A stretch of DNA of 64,000 bases from Lentinus brumalis (taxonomy: Eukaryota; Basidiomycota; Agaricomycetes; Polyporales; Polyporaceae): the NCBI GenBank assembly GCA_001792895.1, contig MARA01000054.1:1-64000 (forward strand), read 5' to 3'. The notes beneath the pieces were generated by a model. It was given only the letters and a program-made list of their open reading frames with translations, was not told where the DNA came from and did no database searches. The position numbers and the translations under genes are program-made. Shown piece by piece: positions 44,503-58,230 of this stretch. Positions within the stretch are counted from its first letter, which is position 1. Every line of letters starts with the position of its first letter.

Positions 44503-47500
44503 GGTGGTCTGGAGGATGTATAGGGACAGTGGGTGTCCTTGGGAGTATAGAGATGGCGGGTGCGGGAGTATAGAGATGGGGGGACGGCGGTTCTACAGAG
44601 GAACAGACAGCGGGCGTTCTGGGAAGTTGGAACAGCAGGGAGACGGAGGTTCTGTCTTCTGGAGCGGCCTGTATGTCTCCGTCTCCGTGCTCATCTTTCG
44701 CCTGCATGGGGAACTTGGACTCAGTAGCGGCTAGAATGCGCACTGCGGACGCCCGTTTATTTGAAAGCAGTAGTGAGGCACAGAAATATATTTTCTACCG
44801 ACGAACTACACCGCAGGTGCGCTGCAAACACAGGAACGCGTTTTGGCGGACTTCGCGCCCGCACGAGAACGGGCGCCTATTCCGCGACTTCGCCCGTTTG
44901 GGCAAGTTCATGCCTCTCTTCTCGACCACCACCGCCGTCGTTCCTCCGTGTCTCCCTCATCTCTTCTCTGCAAGCTCTCTGGATCTGCGCTGGTTTCTAG
45001 CCCTGGCAAAGCTCTGTCAGCAACAGTTTCTAGCAACAGTCTCTCGAGATGTGGATCAGATAAGTACTTACTCATGTTCTGTTGTGTTGCGGGCCGCGGT
45101 GCGACGCTCTGTCAAGTTGGAGATGCATCGAAGCAGCCGGACACAGTCTGCGCTCGCGCGTCGACAGTGAGGATACGCTGCAGACAGCGGAGCTTCAGGT
45201 GTGTCAGAGACGAGTGCGTACCGGTCCATGGTGCACGCGTGCGGCAGAGACGAGTGTCGGTCTGAGCCGCGGCGGAACACGGAGCGGACAGTCGCTGGAG
45301 ACACCCAGGGCCTCGTCAGCCAAGGGACGCGTTGACATGCGTAGGTGCGTACCTGTGTCTGAAGCCAATCCGTAGAGTTAACGCCGCGGCATACGCCGAC
45401 AGTCGCCGTTCTGCCCAACATACCGGACAAAGATCGTCAGTGATCTGTTGCTGCTGTGCGAATGCAAAGAGGTACGTACCAGCGACGAGCGCGCAGCGCA
45501 GGAGGTGAGTCGTGGAAGACTCGGACACCAGCGCCGTACCGGTCGAGGGCTCACCTTCTGCATGTCGCGGCGGTCGTCGATCTGCGGCGACGAGATCGCT
45601 GCAGGCAGCCACCGCATCCAGAAACGATCAGATTGTCTCCGGTTGCGCGTGCCGTGATACGCACCTGTGAACACGACGTATCGCAGCCTCGGAGGAGCTG
45701 AGCGTCGTGCGCGGTAGCATCCGCAGATGTGACAGCAGCGGCGTCCCCAAGAGAGGGTGGACGACCGCATGACCAGCCTCCGTCGCACAGCGTACGGCGA
45801 AGGACGTACATATCTGCAAGGCGAGCCTCCGAGAAGAGGTAGAACAGCCTCCTTGGCGGTGCTGAGGTAAGGTGACCGGTGAGTTGACGTGTATGTACCT
45901 GGGAGATAGACGTTTGTATTGAGCGAATCCGTCGACTGATGCAGGTGAAAGACAGGCACATACCAGTAGTTGGAGGGCGGGCGGACAGGATTCGAGTGGC
46001 CGGCTATGGTCTCCACGGCTCCGCCGCACAAACTGGGCGAGGACAGTGACAATGCGCCGTCTCGCGTGAAGCGACGCTCTGATGAAAGCGGGAGTCGTCG
46101 CCCGGGTTAGTCATCGCTGGAGCTGAACAGCCTGTATGATGAGTATAACGCTGACGCGATACTGTCAAGACAGACTCACATACCACCGCTTCGTGTGCCA
46201 GAGCGGTCCCGGAGCCTGCGAGCGAGATGACGCTTGGGAGGTGAGGGGCGTACCGTGTACACGAAGCCGGCCGGAGGAACTGACCTGGGCCGTGGCGGGA
46301 CGAGAAGCTTGAAGTCGTCAACTCGTGCAACCTTCAACGGAGACTACCACGTACAATGGTCTCTCGTCTGCGCTGACCGTCAAACGGTCGAAAGGTGCGA
46401 GTCGGCGACGATTCGAGGGATGGATGATGGGAGATTGCGGAGCGTGACAGCACGTTCACGGAGCGGGCTGGGAGACACGGTGTGAGCTCGTTCCGGTAGA
46501 CAAAGCTCAGTTATACTTACCCAATGAGCAACGGGATCCTCGTCTGTAGCTTCTCATATCGCGCGTGGAACGTTGTGTGATGGTGCGTAGGAGCGAGGAC
46601 CTTGTTGTCGAGAGCAGGAGGCAGGAGGTCAGACTCCGTGCACCGATACCGTTGAGCTGGGAGAAGGGGAAGGAGTGGAGACTCGTGGGGAGGGAGAGGC
46701 AAGAGCTGCTGGCATGTTCTGTAACCCTGCGCCCGAAAGAATGATCACAAACAACAGGATACAATGTCCCCTACATGCAGAGGCATCGATCGTCCGCGGG
46801 TGTCGCGAAGTTGAGTAAGCATGAGCTGCCGAGTGGGTAAAGCCGCGTACCTCTTATGAGATTGATCCGAATTGTAAGCAAGGTATGAGCGTTGCAGATC
46901 TTCAACGACTCAGAGCACATCCGCACACCTTTGAGTCTCACCTGACCTGCCCCCAGCAATTTACTCATCTATTACGGTCCTGTGTCAGTATCGAGCGACA
47001 TACTTATGGCGGGAGCTCCCTGTCGGTGGATTCCGGTGGTTAAGGTTCCATGAATGATCCTGATTTGGTACCAAATGTCCCGCTCACGTCGGCTCACCGA
47101 ACCAAGTTGGCATGCGCGATGGACACTGTGGCTCCGAGGCTCAGGTCAAAGCCGACATCCTCTTGGGGCCGTGTTGTCCTCAAGGACTGACCGACACTGC
47201 GGCTTAAAGCCGGAACGTAAGGAGAGATCGGAAAGCGCAGATGCGCGTTGAATGCGCGTTGTGGCAAGATCACAAACCAGAACTTCGGAAGCTAGCGGTA
47301 ACGTGCGCGGAGGCGACATATCCTCGCTCCAGAGCTCTCTCGGGTGTCAGTTTTACGCCGGACAAACAGTGTTCCTGAGCGGCGCACCTTGTCCATCCCA
47401 GTTCGACTGCCAGTGGACCGGTGTACATCGAGAGGGACGTGCCAGAGCGATATGTTGAAACCCTAGAACATTGAAACCTTCTGCTTCAAATCAAACAGAG

Positions 47501-50500
47501 CAAGCACATTCCGGCTATGCACGCAGAGGCTGGCAGGCTGGTCCGAGAAGGTCTCAGGGTCCCGAGTAGTCCGTGAGTGATGGATGTTGGCGGACTACTA
47601 TCGCAGCTTGGTCGATCTCTGACGTCCCATGCTGCACGCGCTACAGATGAAATTCCCCGTGAGTTGAGTCCTTGCACTGTTGCACAGACACTCCAGGCTC
47701 CAGCTATAGATGTAGTGTTCGTCATGCGCGCAGGAAAGATAGGTCTTATAGATTTTATCGCCTGAGTTCTCCACAACCCCACAATATTGTGCACTCACCA
47801 CAATCACCTACCAAAGATGAGAACTTCTCAGAACACCTTGAACCGAACTGCCGTCAATCTAGGTAGTAGCTATCGACGGCCTCCCTGGCAGCCTTCCTCC
47901 GAGAGCCACAGCATTCATGGGAACGAAGGACGAAGTGAGGTACAGGTACTTACTCCATCAAGCATCCGGGCATTGAGCCGCAATTGAATTGCAAGTAATG
48001 TCATGCGCGGCGAGAGATGTCCTCTGGTTCTCAGAGTGCAACATGGACACGCCGATATCTGTCTATTGCGAATTGTATACGGCTGTACTCAATACATGGC
48101 TTAACCACCAATGCTACGCTGCAAAACCTACACTCACACTCAGCGGCGAAGCCTGCAGTGCCTCAGGAGTCAGGAACCAGTCGAGGTCTCGCTCCGGGAC
48201 ATCATGACGGGCGGGCCAAACTTCAAGTTCGCTTCCTGACCTGCCGGCCTCTGTCGTCGTCATTTCATTTTGCCTGCAAGCGATGAGCCGGGACTCATGT
48301 TCCCGACGTGGTCCGATCCTCACCTCGCGGTATCCACTCGCCCACTGGAATCGACCACTGTCTCAAACAAACCAGCAAGAATGAGCGGACGAAGGGAGAC
48401 CATACCTATTGCCGTCTACTTGACTCCGCAGCCCTCATTGAACTTCGCGTGGCGCAATCGAAACGACGGGCCCAGGCGTCGTCTGTCAGACTGCAGTGCA
48501 CCGAATCGCCCGTGACGGGTCTTCCCTGCCTCAGATATTCACGTAGTCCGAGGCTTCGCTCCGATCGCTCGTGCTCGGCGGGAGACGTCTCCTCTGAGCT
48601 CTCTGCACGCGGATCTCGATCCCAGTGTTGCACCTCTACACTTGCCCGGCCGCTATGAAAGCGTCCGGTACGGTACTCGGGACGTCCGCAAGACCGAGTG
48701 GGACTTTGCACGTACCACACGAGCTCCAGGAATCCAGGCCGCATGACGATTCGACCGGATGGGCACGGTCGAGCACGATACTTGCTCCTTGTATCCGAGA
48801 CGCGAAACGCGAGTCAATCTCGAGCTGTCCTTCTGACTGTTGCGGTTGCATGTTGCGATCCGGTACCCGAGCCGTAGCGTGTGGGAAGCTCGAGCGAACG
48901 GTATCGTCCCCACGACGGGGTCATGCGGGAAACGCCAACAGCGGTCTCGAACTCTTGTCATCAGCCCTACCAGTTACCACTCGCTGTAGAGTCCCGCAAC
49001 GAAATTCTGAGCGTGAGCGCGAGCCTCGTTCCACACGGCCGAGAAGACGGACGTACCGCTTTCCCCTGAACATACACTGCCTGTCAGCCTACTATCGCGC
49101 AGCGAACAACCCGCAGAGAATATTCAACGCCATGGCCGACGAGACCGCCATCTGGTTGCGGATACGGGTACCCGATACGCGAGTCGCGAGTCGCGCCCCG
49201 ATCTCGAGCTGGAAGACTGACCGTTGAGGTTCCGTGCTGCGATCCGGTACCCGGCGTGAAGCTCGAACGCAAAGCATCGTCCGACGTCTGCGTCGTGCGT
49301 ACACGGTACCGGTCGTAGTCCTTGGTCCTTGGTCGTTGATCCTTGGCCAGGTCCCGGTCCTCGGACTCTCGAGCTCTTGTCCAGCTCTAGCACTCGCTGA
49401 AAGGTCGCCCAAACGAAGTCGCGAGAGTGAGCGCGAGCGTCGAGACGCATCACCAACAAGACTTACGTACCATTTTTCGAATACGCGCTGCCCGACAGTC
49501 TACCGAGCGCGAACTACCCGCAGGGATTCTGGAACGGCGCCGTGCGACTGGCCGACGAGGCCGCCCATCTGGTTGCAACTTGCGGATGCGGCCTGGACTG
49601 GGAAGCCTCGACGTCGAGGGTCGTATACCCGCCGCGTAAGTACTGGGAGTCTGGCGCGAGCGAAGTCGCCGTTCGTGTCCGGCAAGATCGAACGTGGCCG
49701 CCTGCGACCCCAGAGTCAGTAATGTACGAGGCCCACATGCTCTGCGTGGTGCGTCCAGGCCGGCCATCCGCCGCCTTCCTGCGCGGCCGGTGGCAGAGCT
49801 GCAACTCGTCTGGTATGCAGGTACTGCGACGACGACAGAGTCGAAACGGCGCATCGAGATCGAGGGGCGCACCTTGCGTCGAGCAGCGGAAGCACGATAC
49901 GCCGCATGCGTCCGAACTGGAGCCGCGACCGAGAGCGCAGTGCCAGCCGGCAGACTGAACTTCCCTGATCGCAGAACCGAACACGCAGTCTGTGGCCCGT
50001 GGCCCGTGCGCAGGCGACGTGCGTGGCATGTTTGTGCGGGGTCTGAGGCGGTCATATGCTGGCAGCGACGCGGCAGCGCTCTCCCAGGTCACCCCTCTCC
50101 CTCTCTCACCTCCTCGTGCCCCTCGCTCCTGTCGTCGTCGTTGTCGCCGCCGCCGTAAGTGTGGGCTCGGCGACCGTTGCGGTGAGTTGTCTGTCGCCGT
50201 GCTTGTCCGGTCTGGTACTGACGGCACCGTGCGTCGCAGACACCGATGGACCTCTGCATCCCGGAGGACCTGTAACCTGAGACCGTGGTGAGCATTAGCA
50301 TTCCGCACGCGGTGCCTTCTCAGCTAACGTCGAGCTTGTCGCCATGCAGAGACACAGAGTCACGACGTTGAGATGGCAAGAAGAGGATCCTCTCACCTGT
50401 ACGTATCCCGTCGTGAACTTCTTCGAGCATAGGCCTGACGGGCACGATTGTCAGGACCTCTGCCGAATCTCCACGGCGGACAACACTCACCGCCGCGTGC

Positions 50501-51621
50501 CGTCCGTCTGCACGCTCTCTCCAGGTCGCGAGACGCTCCCGTCGCTGCTGGTCATCCGAGTCGACGGGGAGGTTCTGTCCGATGGAGGAAAGCAGCCGCG
50601 GTCAGTGTCGCTGTCATTCGGTTCATTTCTTCGTACGTACTCACCATGCGACTGTCTTCGCTTGCTTGCAGGTGCGGAAGCCAAGTTTGCTGACATGAAG
50701 AATGCGTGACGTGTGCATCGACGTCTGGGGTCGCGTAGATGTAGTAGCTCTGCGAAGTGGTCCGCTATGACGCGCTGCGTGAGCTCTGGAGGGCGGAGGT
50801 GTGTGTGGCTGTAACACGGCGTAGATGAGACGAGGAGGATGGATGAGAGGAACCGCGTACGTGTGGTTCAGCCGCGATCTCGTCGCTGTGGGCACGGTCC
50901 GAGGGCGCGCATGTCCGTCACGGCGGCCGGCCGGTGCTCGTTCTCTGTATCCCGGGGCGCCATGGTGTGTCCAAAGGGGGCCATGCGCTGGACGGCGAGA
51001 CGGGTAGCCGGACGTGCGAGCAGTATGCCTCTTACTTGTTCTCGGATTGACGTCGCGCGGCCCAAGTAGACAGTCTGTAACTGTAGTACGGATGTAAGTA
51101 GCAAGTACAGCACGAATATAATGGATGCTCTTGCGAGATTGACTCACTGGCACCTTGATGTGACTTGCGCGACGTGAGTTCCGGACTTGCAGCGAGCGGA
51201 GGCGTGAGCACGCCCGGAAGGGGTAGACCTACAAGGGCGCGGCGGGGGTGGTGAAGAGGGTGTATATGCGCTAGGGCAGGAGCGAACAGCTGGTACAACG
51301 ACAAGGGGACAGCAGCGACTGACGGTGGTGCTGCGGTGTATGCGAGCCAGCTTCCACCTCAGCACTGCGTGGGTGGCAGGTGAGGCCGGTGAGGAGCAGC
51401 ACCGGTACTGCACCCAGATGGAACGGTCGGGTCGAATGGAGCCCGCTACAGTGCGACTTGAAGTGGACGGGCAGGCTGAGTGCTGGGACAGATGAGTCGC
51501 GGCAAGAGCGAGAGTTGCAGAGCACGCCTCATGCGTCTTGGACGTCGACGGCGGACGGAGCGAGGCCGTGAGAGAGCCCTGTGCGATCGAGCAGACGTCA
51601 CGGTTGCGAGACTTGGACGCA
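44503..51621. other. Unit 2 body, unassigned
   Basis: Collinear with the body of unit 1. Minus-strand exon-like pieces are clearer here in places: NLPVDSDDQQRRERLATWRE at about 50575-50515, flanked by a GGACAG acceptor and a GTGAGTG donor, and LQTVYLGRATSIREQ at about 51083-51040 before a GTAAGA donor. In unit 1 the first of these has a five-base deletion. I cannot name a family. Confidence 0.4.
48820..49660. repeat. Internal diverged duplication in unit 2 (period 416)
   Basis: Same pair of blocks as in unit 1; the shared GCCGACGAG anchor lies at 49135 and 49551. Confidence 0.65.
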
Positions 51622-51786
51622 GCGTTCAGTATCCACGTGGGAGCGCCCGTCGGTCTAGACCGAAAGTGGGCGCGCGTCTCCGCTTTTCCCCACATTCCCT
51701 CCGTCTTGCTCACCGTCTTCCACGACGCCGACGCTGTCGTACACGACGACCGACGCCCACCACACGCCCTCTGCGACTCCGTCAGC

Positions 51787-54158
51787 ATGGCAAAGTCCGT
51801 ATTCTCCCTAGGACAGCGACACCCGCGCTACACCATCGCCTCGCCGCCTTCGTCTCTGCGCGTACTGGTTCCTCTCGAGCCCGACGCCCCGCCCGCATGC
51901 CGTCGTGTACAGGGCGAACAACGACCTCAAGGCGAGGCTAGAACGCGAGGAGCGCAAGTATCGCGCCATGCTCCCGCAGCGGCAGGACCTCATCACTCGA
52001 TTTGGACCCACGCCGGCCCAGGTCGTCATGTACGTCGGCGGCGTGTCTCGCGCCGTCTCTGCCATCCCTGACATTGCTTCGTGCATAGGTTCCCCCTGAC
52101 CAGGATCCGTGGCCACCGTACACAGTGTGTACGTCGTCTGGCACGCTGCTCGCACGCCTTCGCGCTGACAGTCTCTCGCAGGGGACTTTTTCCCTCCACT
52201 GTTCAACTGCCCGCACGAACTCGACCGGTTAGGAGCATTGGGAGACGGCGGAAAGTGGATGTGTGGCATCTCGCGCATACAGGACAAGCCCAATTGCGTG
52301 ATCTATTCTTTCGGTACGTCTTGCCCTTATCTTCTTCACTTTCAACAGGGGGCGATTGCGCCTCCCTCCTCTTGCCCCGCTGGTTTCGTAGTCCGCCATG
52401 CTCTCGTCACGTCCGCCCGGGGCTACACGCGCGTTACGTGCACTCCGCGCCGTCCAGTACCCCGTTGCTGTACCTGCTCCACCGATCACTTGGACCGGCG
52501 TCACCCAGTCTCCGCAGCTGCCACGTCGTACGGTGGACTATCGTCCGCAGTCGACGCTGTGGATTGCGCTGGCCCGGAGACCATTCGGTACCCGCCCCAA
52601 TAGCGGGCGGAGCGCTTCACGCGTCGGTCTCGCGCGGGTTACGCGAGACGCGTCCCCAGGGCTGACGATGCGCCCGAGCAAGGGCGATCCGCATACGCGT
52701 CCCTCAGGCTTGTACTCTGGCAATCGCTGGGTCGATAACCTGGCAGTCTGGGTTGCCTGTGTGGTGGGCCAGCGTACGCTAAGCGTGATAGGACTTGAAT
52801 GTTCGTGAAGGGCACCAGGGCATCCTGAGGTGGGCTCTCTCAGACATGTCTCTCGGCTGTGTCGAGGCGCGCGCAGGAGATCACCTCATGCGCTCATCAC
52901 GGTCTCTTTCCGGTCACCAGCGCAAGGGCCTGTCATTCTTTCGAGCCCGGGACAAAGCAGTGAGGGATGTTAGAGGCCGTGGTTTATTGCAGCGTTCCGA
53001 GGGAGGCTGGCCAGCGAGCTGCGGCCGCTGCTGTCTCTCGCCCTTGGCTCTCGAACGTCGCTCTCGTGAGGCCCACTGTCACATGAGCATAACAGAGGTT
53101 GGCCACACAAGCCTTCGCCCTAACGCCGTCGGGAACGCGCAATGATAGTTCATGGGTGTCCCCGTGAAGTCGTCGCTCCCCGCGGTGTTGCTCACAGACA
53201 TCGCTGTGCATCGCTGTGTGATTGCGCTGTTTAGAAGAGAAACGGGCACCATAGCATGAGCGAGAGCCGGGAGACCTTGGATATCTCGCCAGCTAATCGT
53301 CGCTCGTGCCCTCTTCGTTGGACTCGGTGCTCATCTCGCTGCCATTCACAGGCATAGACTCGTCGTACTCGTTCGAGGCGACTCTGCTGCAGTCGACACA
53401 GTTCTGCGAGGTGTGGATATACGACTCGACGAAAGGCGAGGACGCGCAGAATCACATCCCCAAGCCGCTCCGGCACCGCGCGCACTTCGGCAAGCTCGCG
53501 CTCGGGGCGAGCGACAGGCACGGCCAGGGCGACGACCCGAAGACGTGGACGCTCAAGTCCCTCATGTCCGAGAATGGTGCGTAAATGGCACACTCGACGA
53601 TGCTGGATCCTGACGTACTCGTGCCCCGCAGGCCACTCGCACATAGACTTCCTGCGGCTGGACGTCGAGGGGTGGGAGTGGGAGACGTTCCGGGGCATCA
53701 TCCGCGACTTCACGATGGAGCGGGTTTCCGCGAATCCCGCCGCCAATGCGAACACGACGGGGTGGAACGTGAATGAGCGCGAGGGCGTGCTGCCGTTCGG
53801 ACAGCTGCAGATCGAGCTGCACGTCTGGAACCAGCGCTTCCAGGACTTTCTCGAGTGGTGGGAGCTGCTCGAGGTGGCCGGGCTGAGGCCGTTCCATCAT
53901 GAGGTGTGCAATATTGCCGTGCTTCGTTCTCGATGTGCCTGACGGGATATCGGTCGACAGATCAACCTTGTATATGCAAACTACAACCGACACAGCGGGG
54001 TCGAGCTCGCCGAGGTGCGTCGTGGGGCTTTGGAGATGTGTCGCGTGCGGCGGGGCTGGGCAGACGCTGTAGTAGACAGAAAATATATCTCGTTGGCAGA
54101 GGTACACGACGTGTGCGCCGGCCGCTCGTATGTTCCCGCCTGGATTGGGCGCGGATAG
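51787..54158 (+). CDS. Methyltransferase-like protein, copy 3, altered N-terminus
   Basis: Exons: 51787-52029, 52089-52128, then the exon 3 equivalent beginning GGGACTTT near 52183, 53352-53576, 53632-53903 and 53961-54158. Exon 1 lacks two bases (CCTTCG to CCTCG, GTCCTC to GTCTC) and exon 2 lacks one (GTTTCC to GTTCC). The sum is minus three, so the normal frame returns from exon 3, but the membrane anchor and stem are read in another frame that stays open. Exons 4-6 have exactly the copy 1 lengths (225, 272, 198) and the same TAG. Introns 3 (second half) and 4 differ strongly from copies 1, 2 and 4. The motif LRLDVEGWEW is intact. Either the protein has lost its anchor or these are consensus errors. 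Confidence 0.65.
52675..53275. other. Extra block in intron 3 of copy 3
   Basis: About 600 bases with no counterpart in copies 1 and 2; copy 4 follows the copy 1 pattern up to the window end. It begins right after GACGATGCGCCCG and ends before TATCTCGCCAGCTA, from where a diverged version of the normal intron resumes. I see no terminal repeats and no gene. Confidence 0.75.
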
Positions 54159-57100
54159 CCGGCTCTGCGGGCTATCAGCGGACTGCGAACACGACGCACC
54201 AGATGCAAGCTGCACCTTAGGGTGTTCTGGGGGAGGAATAGGGCCGTGGGTTCTGGGGGCAGTAGGGGGGCAGTGGGTGTCCTTGGGAGTGTAGAGATGG
54301 CGGGTGCTCTAGGGAGTATAGAGATGGTGGGGACGGCGGTTCTGCAGAGGAACAGACAGCGGGCGTTCTGGGAAGTTGGAACAGCAGGGAGACGGAGGTT
54401 CTGTCTTCTGGAGCGGCCTGTATGTCCCCATCTCCGTGCTCATCTTTCGCCTGCATGGGGAACTTGGACTCAGTAGCGGCTAGAATGCGCACTGCGGACG
54501 CCCGTTCATTCGAAAGCAGTAGTGAGGCACAGAAATATATTTTCTACCAACGAACTACACCGCAGGTGCGCTGCAAACACAGGCACGCGTTTTGGCGGAC
54601 TTCGCGCCCGCACAAGAATGGGCGCCTAATCTGCGACCTTCTCTTCTTGACCACCACCACTGTTGTTCCTCCGCATCTCCCTTGGCTCTGCTCTGCGAAC
54701 TCTCTGCGTCGGCGCTGTGTACTGGTTGTGAACGCTCTGTCAGCAACGCTCTCTCGAGATATGGCGGTGACTCACTCACCTCCTGTCGCGTTGCACGAAG
54801 TTAGAGATCGATGCGTCGAGGCACCTACACAAGCGCACCGACATCTAGGATGCGCTGAAGGCCGCACGGTGAGCGACTCGCTTTTTGGTGCGTCAGGTCG
54901 ATTGCGTTTCAGTTGATGGTGCTCGCGTCGGAAGACGGAGTGGACAGTCACTCAGGGTGGCACCGGGGACTCTTTCGGGGCCTCGTCAGCCAAGGGACGC
55001 GTCGGACGCATGCGTAAGTGCGTACCTGTGTCCTGAAGCCAATCCGTAGACTTAACGCCGCGGCATACGCCGACAGTCGCCGTTCTGCCCAACATACCGG
55101 ACAAAGATCGTCAGTCAGCGATACTGTTGCTGCTGTGCAAATGCAAAGAGGTACGTACCAGCGACGAGCGCGCCGCGCAGACGGTGAGTCGTGGAAGACT
55201 CGGACACCAGCACCGTACCGGTCGAGGGCTCACCTCCTGCATGTTGCGGCGGTCGTTGACCCGCGGCGACAAGCTCGCTGTAGGCAGCCGCCGCATCCAG
55301 AAAAACCATCAGACTGTCCTCCGGTTGCGCGTGCCGTGCTATGCACCTGTGAACACGACGTATCGCAGCCTCGGAGGAGCTGAGCGTCGTGCGCGGTAGC
55401 ATCCGCAGATGTGACAGCAGCGGCGTCCCAAGAGAGGGTGGACGACCGCATGACCAGCCTCCGTCGCACAGCGTACGGCGAAGGACGTACATATCTGCAA
55501 GGCGAGCCTCCGAGAAGAGGTAGAACAGCCTCCTTGGCAGTGCTGAGGTAAGGTGACCGGTGAGTTGAGCGTGTATGTACCTGGGAGATAGACGTTTGTA
55601 TTGAGCGAACCCGTCGACTGATGCAGGTGAAAGACAGGCACATACCAGTAGTTGGAGGGCGGGCGGACAGGAACTTCGAGTGGCCGGCTATGGTCTCCAC
55701 GGCTCCGCCGCACGAACTGGGCGAGGACAGTGACAATGCGCCGTCTCGCGTGAAGCGACGCTCTGATGAAAGCGGGAGTCGTCGCCCGGGTTAGTCATCG
55801 CTGGAGCTGAACAGCCTGTATGATGAGTATAACGCTGACGCGATACTGTCAAGACAGACTCACATACCACCGCTTCGTGTGCCAGAGCGGTCCCGGAGCC
55901 TGCGAGCGAGATGACGCTTGGGAGGTGAGGGGCGTACCGTGTACACGAAGCCGGCCGGAGGAACTGACCTGGGCCGTGGCGGGACGAGAAGCTTGAAGTC
56001 GTCAACTCGTGCAAACTTCAACGGAGACTACCACGTACAACGGTCTCTCGTCTGCGCTGACCGTCCGACGGTCGAAAGGTGCGAGTCGGCGACGATTCGA
56101 GGGATGGGATGATGGGAGATTGCGGAGCGTGACAGCACGTTCACGGAGCGGGCTGGGAGACACGGTGTGAGCTCGTTCCCGGTAGACAAAGCTCAGTTAT
56201 ACTTACCCAATGAGCAACGGGATCCTCGTCTGTAGCTTCTCATATCGCGCGTGGAACGTTGTGTGATGGTGCGTAGGAGCGAGGACCTTGTTGTCGAAGC
56301 AGGAGGCAGGAGGTCAGACTCCGTGCACCGATACCGTTTCAGCTGGGAGAAGGGGAAGGAGTGGAGACTCGTGGGGAGGGAGAGGCAAGAGCTGCTGGCA
56401 TGTTCTGTAACCCTGCGCCCGAAAGAATGATCACAAACAACAGGATACAATGTCCCCTACATGCAGAGGCATCGATCGTCCGCGGGTGTCGCGAAGTTGA
56501 GTAAGCATGAGCTGCCGAGTGGGTAAAGCCGCGTACCTCTTATGAGATTGATCCGAATTGTAAGCAAGGTATGAGCGTTACAGATCTTCAGCGACTCAGA
56601 GAACATCCGCACACCTTTGAGTCTCACCTGATGGCCTGCCCCCAGCAATTTACTGCCATCTATCACGGTCCGCGTCAGTATCGAGCGACATACTTATGGC
56701 GGGAGCTCGCTGTCGGTGGATTCCGGTGGTTAAGGTTCCATGAATGATCCTGATTTGGTACCAGATGTCCCGCTCACGACGGCTGACCGAACCAAGCTGG
56801 CGTGCGCGATGAGACACTGTGGCTCCGAGGCTCAGGTCAAAGCCGACATCCTCTTGGGGCCGTGTTGTCCTCAAGGACTGACCGACACTGCGGCTTAAAG
56901 CCGGAACGTAAGGAGATATCGGAAAGCGCAGATGCGCGTTGAATGCGCGTTGTGGCAAGATCACAAACCAGCACTTCGGAAGCTAGCGGTAACGTGCGCG
57001 GAGGCGACATATCCTCGCTCCCAGAGCTCTCTCGGGTGTCATTTTCGCCGGACAAACAGTGTTCCTGAGCGGCGCACCTTGTCCATCCCAGTTCGACTGC

Positions 57101-58228
57101 CAGTGGACCGGTGTACATCGAGAGGGACGTGCCAGAGCGATATGTTGAAACCCTAGAACATTGAAACCTTCTCTGCTTCAAATCAAACAGAGCAAGCACA
57201 TAGCCGGAAGTAGAGGCTGGCAGGCTGGTCCGAGAAGGTCTCAGGGTCCCGAGTAGTCCGTGAGTGATGGATGTTGGCGGACTACTATCGCAGCTTGGTC
57301 GATCTCTGACGTCCCATGCTGCAACGCGCTACAGATGAAATTCCCCGTGAGTTGAGTCCTTGCACTGTTGCACAGACACTCCCAGGCTCCAGCTACTAGA
57401 TGTAGTGTTCGTCATGCGCGCAGGAAAGATAGGTCTTATAGATTTTATCGCCTGAGTTCTCCACAACCCCACAATATTGTGCGCTCACTACAATCACCTA
57501 CCAAAGATGAGAACTTCTCAGAACACCTTGAACCGAACTGCCGTCAATCTAGGTAGTAGCTATCGACGGCCTCCCTGGCAGCCTTCCTCCGAGAGCCACA
57601 GCATTCATGGGAATGCGAAGGACGAAGTGAGGTACAGGTACTTACTCCATCAAGCATCCGGGCATTGAACCGCAATTGAATTGCGAAGTAATGTCATGCG
57701 CGGCGAGAGATGTCCTCTGGTTCTCAGAGTGCAACATGGACACGCCGATATCTGTCTATTGCGAATTGTATACGGCTGTACTCAAATACATGGCTTAACC
57801 ACCAATGCTACGCTGCAAAACCTACACTCACACTCAGCGGCGAAGCCTGCAGTGCCTCAGGAGTCAGGAACCAGTCGAGGTCTCGCTCCGGGACATCATG
57901 ACGGGCGGGCCAAACTTCAAGTTCGCTTCCTGACCTGCCGGCGTCATTTCATTTTGCCTGCAAGCGGATGAGCCGGGACTCACGTTCCCGGCGTGGTCCG
58001 ATCCTCCCCTCGCGGTATCCACTCGCCCACTGGAATCGACCACTGTCTCAAATAAATCAGCAAGAATGAGCGGACGCAGGGAGACCATACCTATTGCCGT
58101 CTACTTGACTCCGCAGCCCTCATTGAACTTCGCGTGGCGCAATCGAAACGACGGGCCCAGGCGTCGTCTGTCAGACTGCAGTGCACCGAATCGCCCGGGA
58201 CAGGTCTTCCCAGCCTCAGATATTCACG
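54159..58228. other. Unit 3 body, left part, unassigned
   Basis: Collinear with unit 1 and 2 bodies apart from the diverged patch at about 54630-55000. No gene assigned; the same minus-strand donor-like sites occur. Confidence 0.4.
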
Positions 58229-58230
58229 TA

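Larger units (their letters stand above)
42431..51621. repeat. Tandem array unit 2 (about 9.2 kb)
   Basis: Second head-to-tail copy, aligned with unit 1 along its whole length. It carries the frameshifted methyltransferase-like gene copy and the same unassigned body. Confidence 0.93.
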
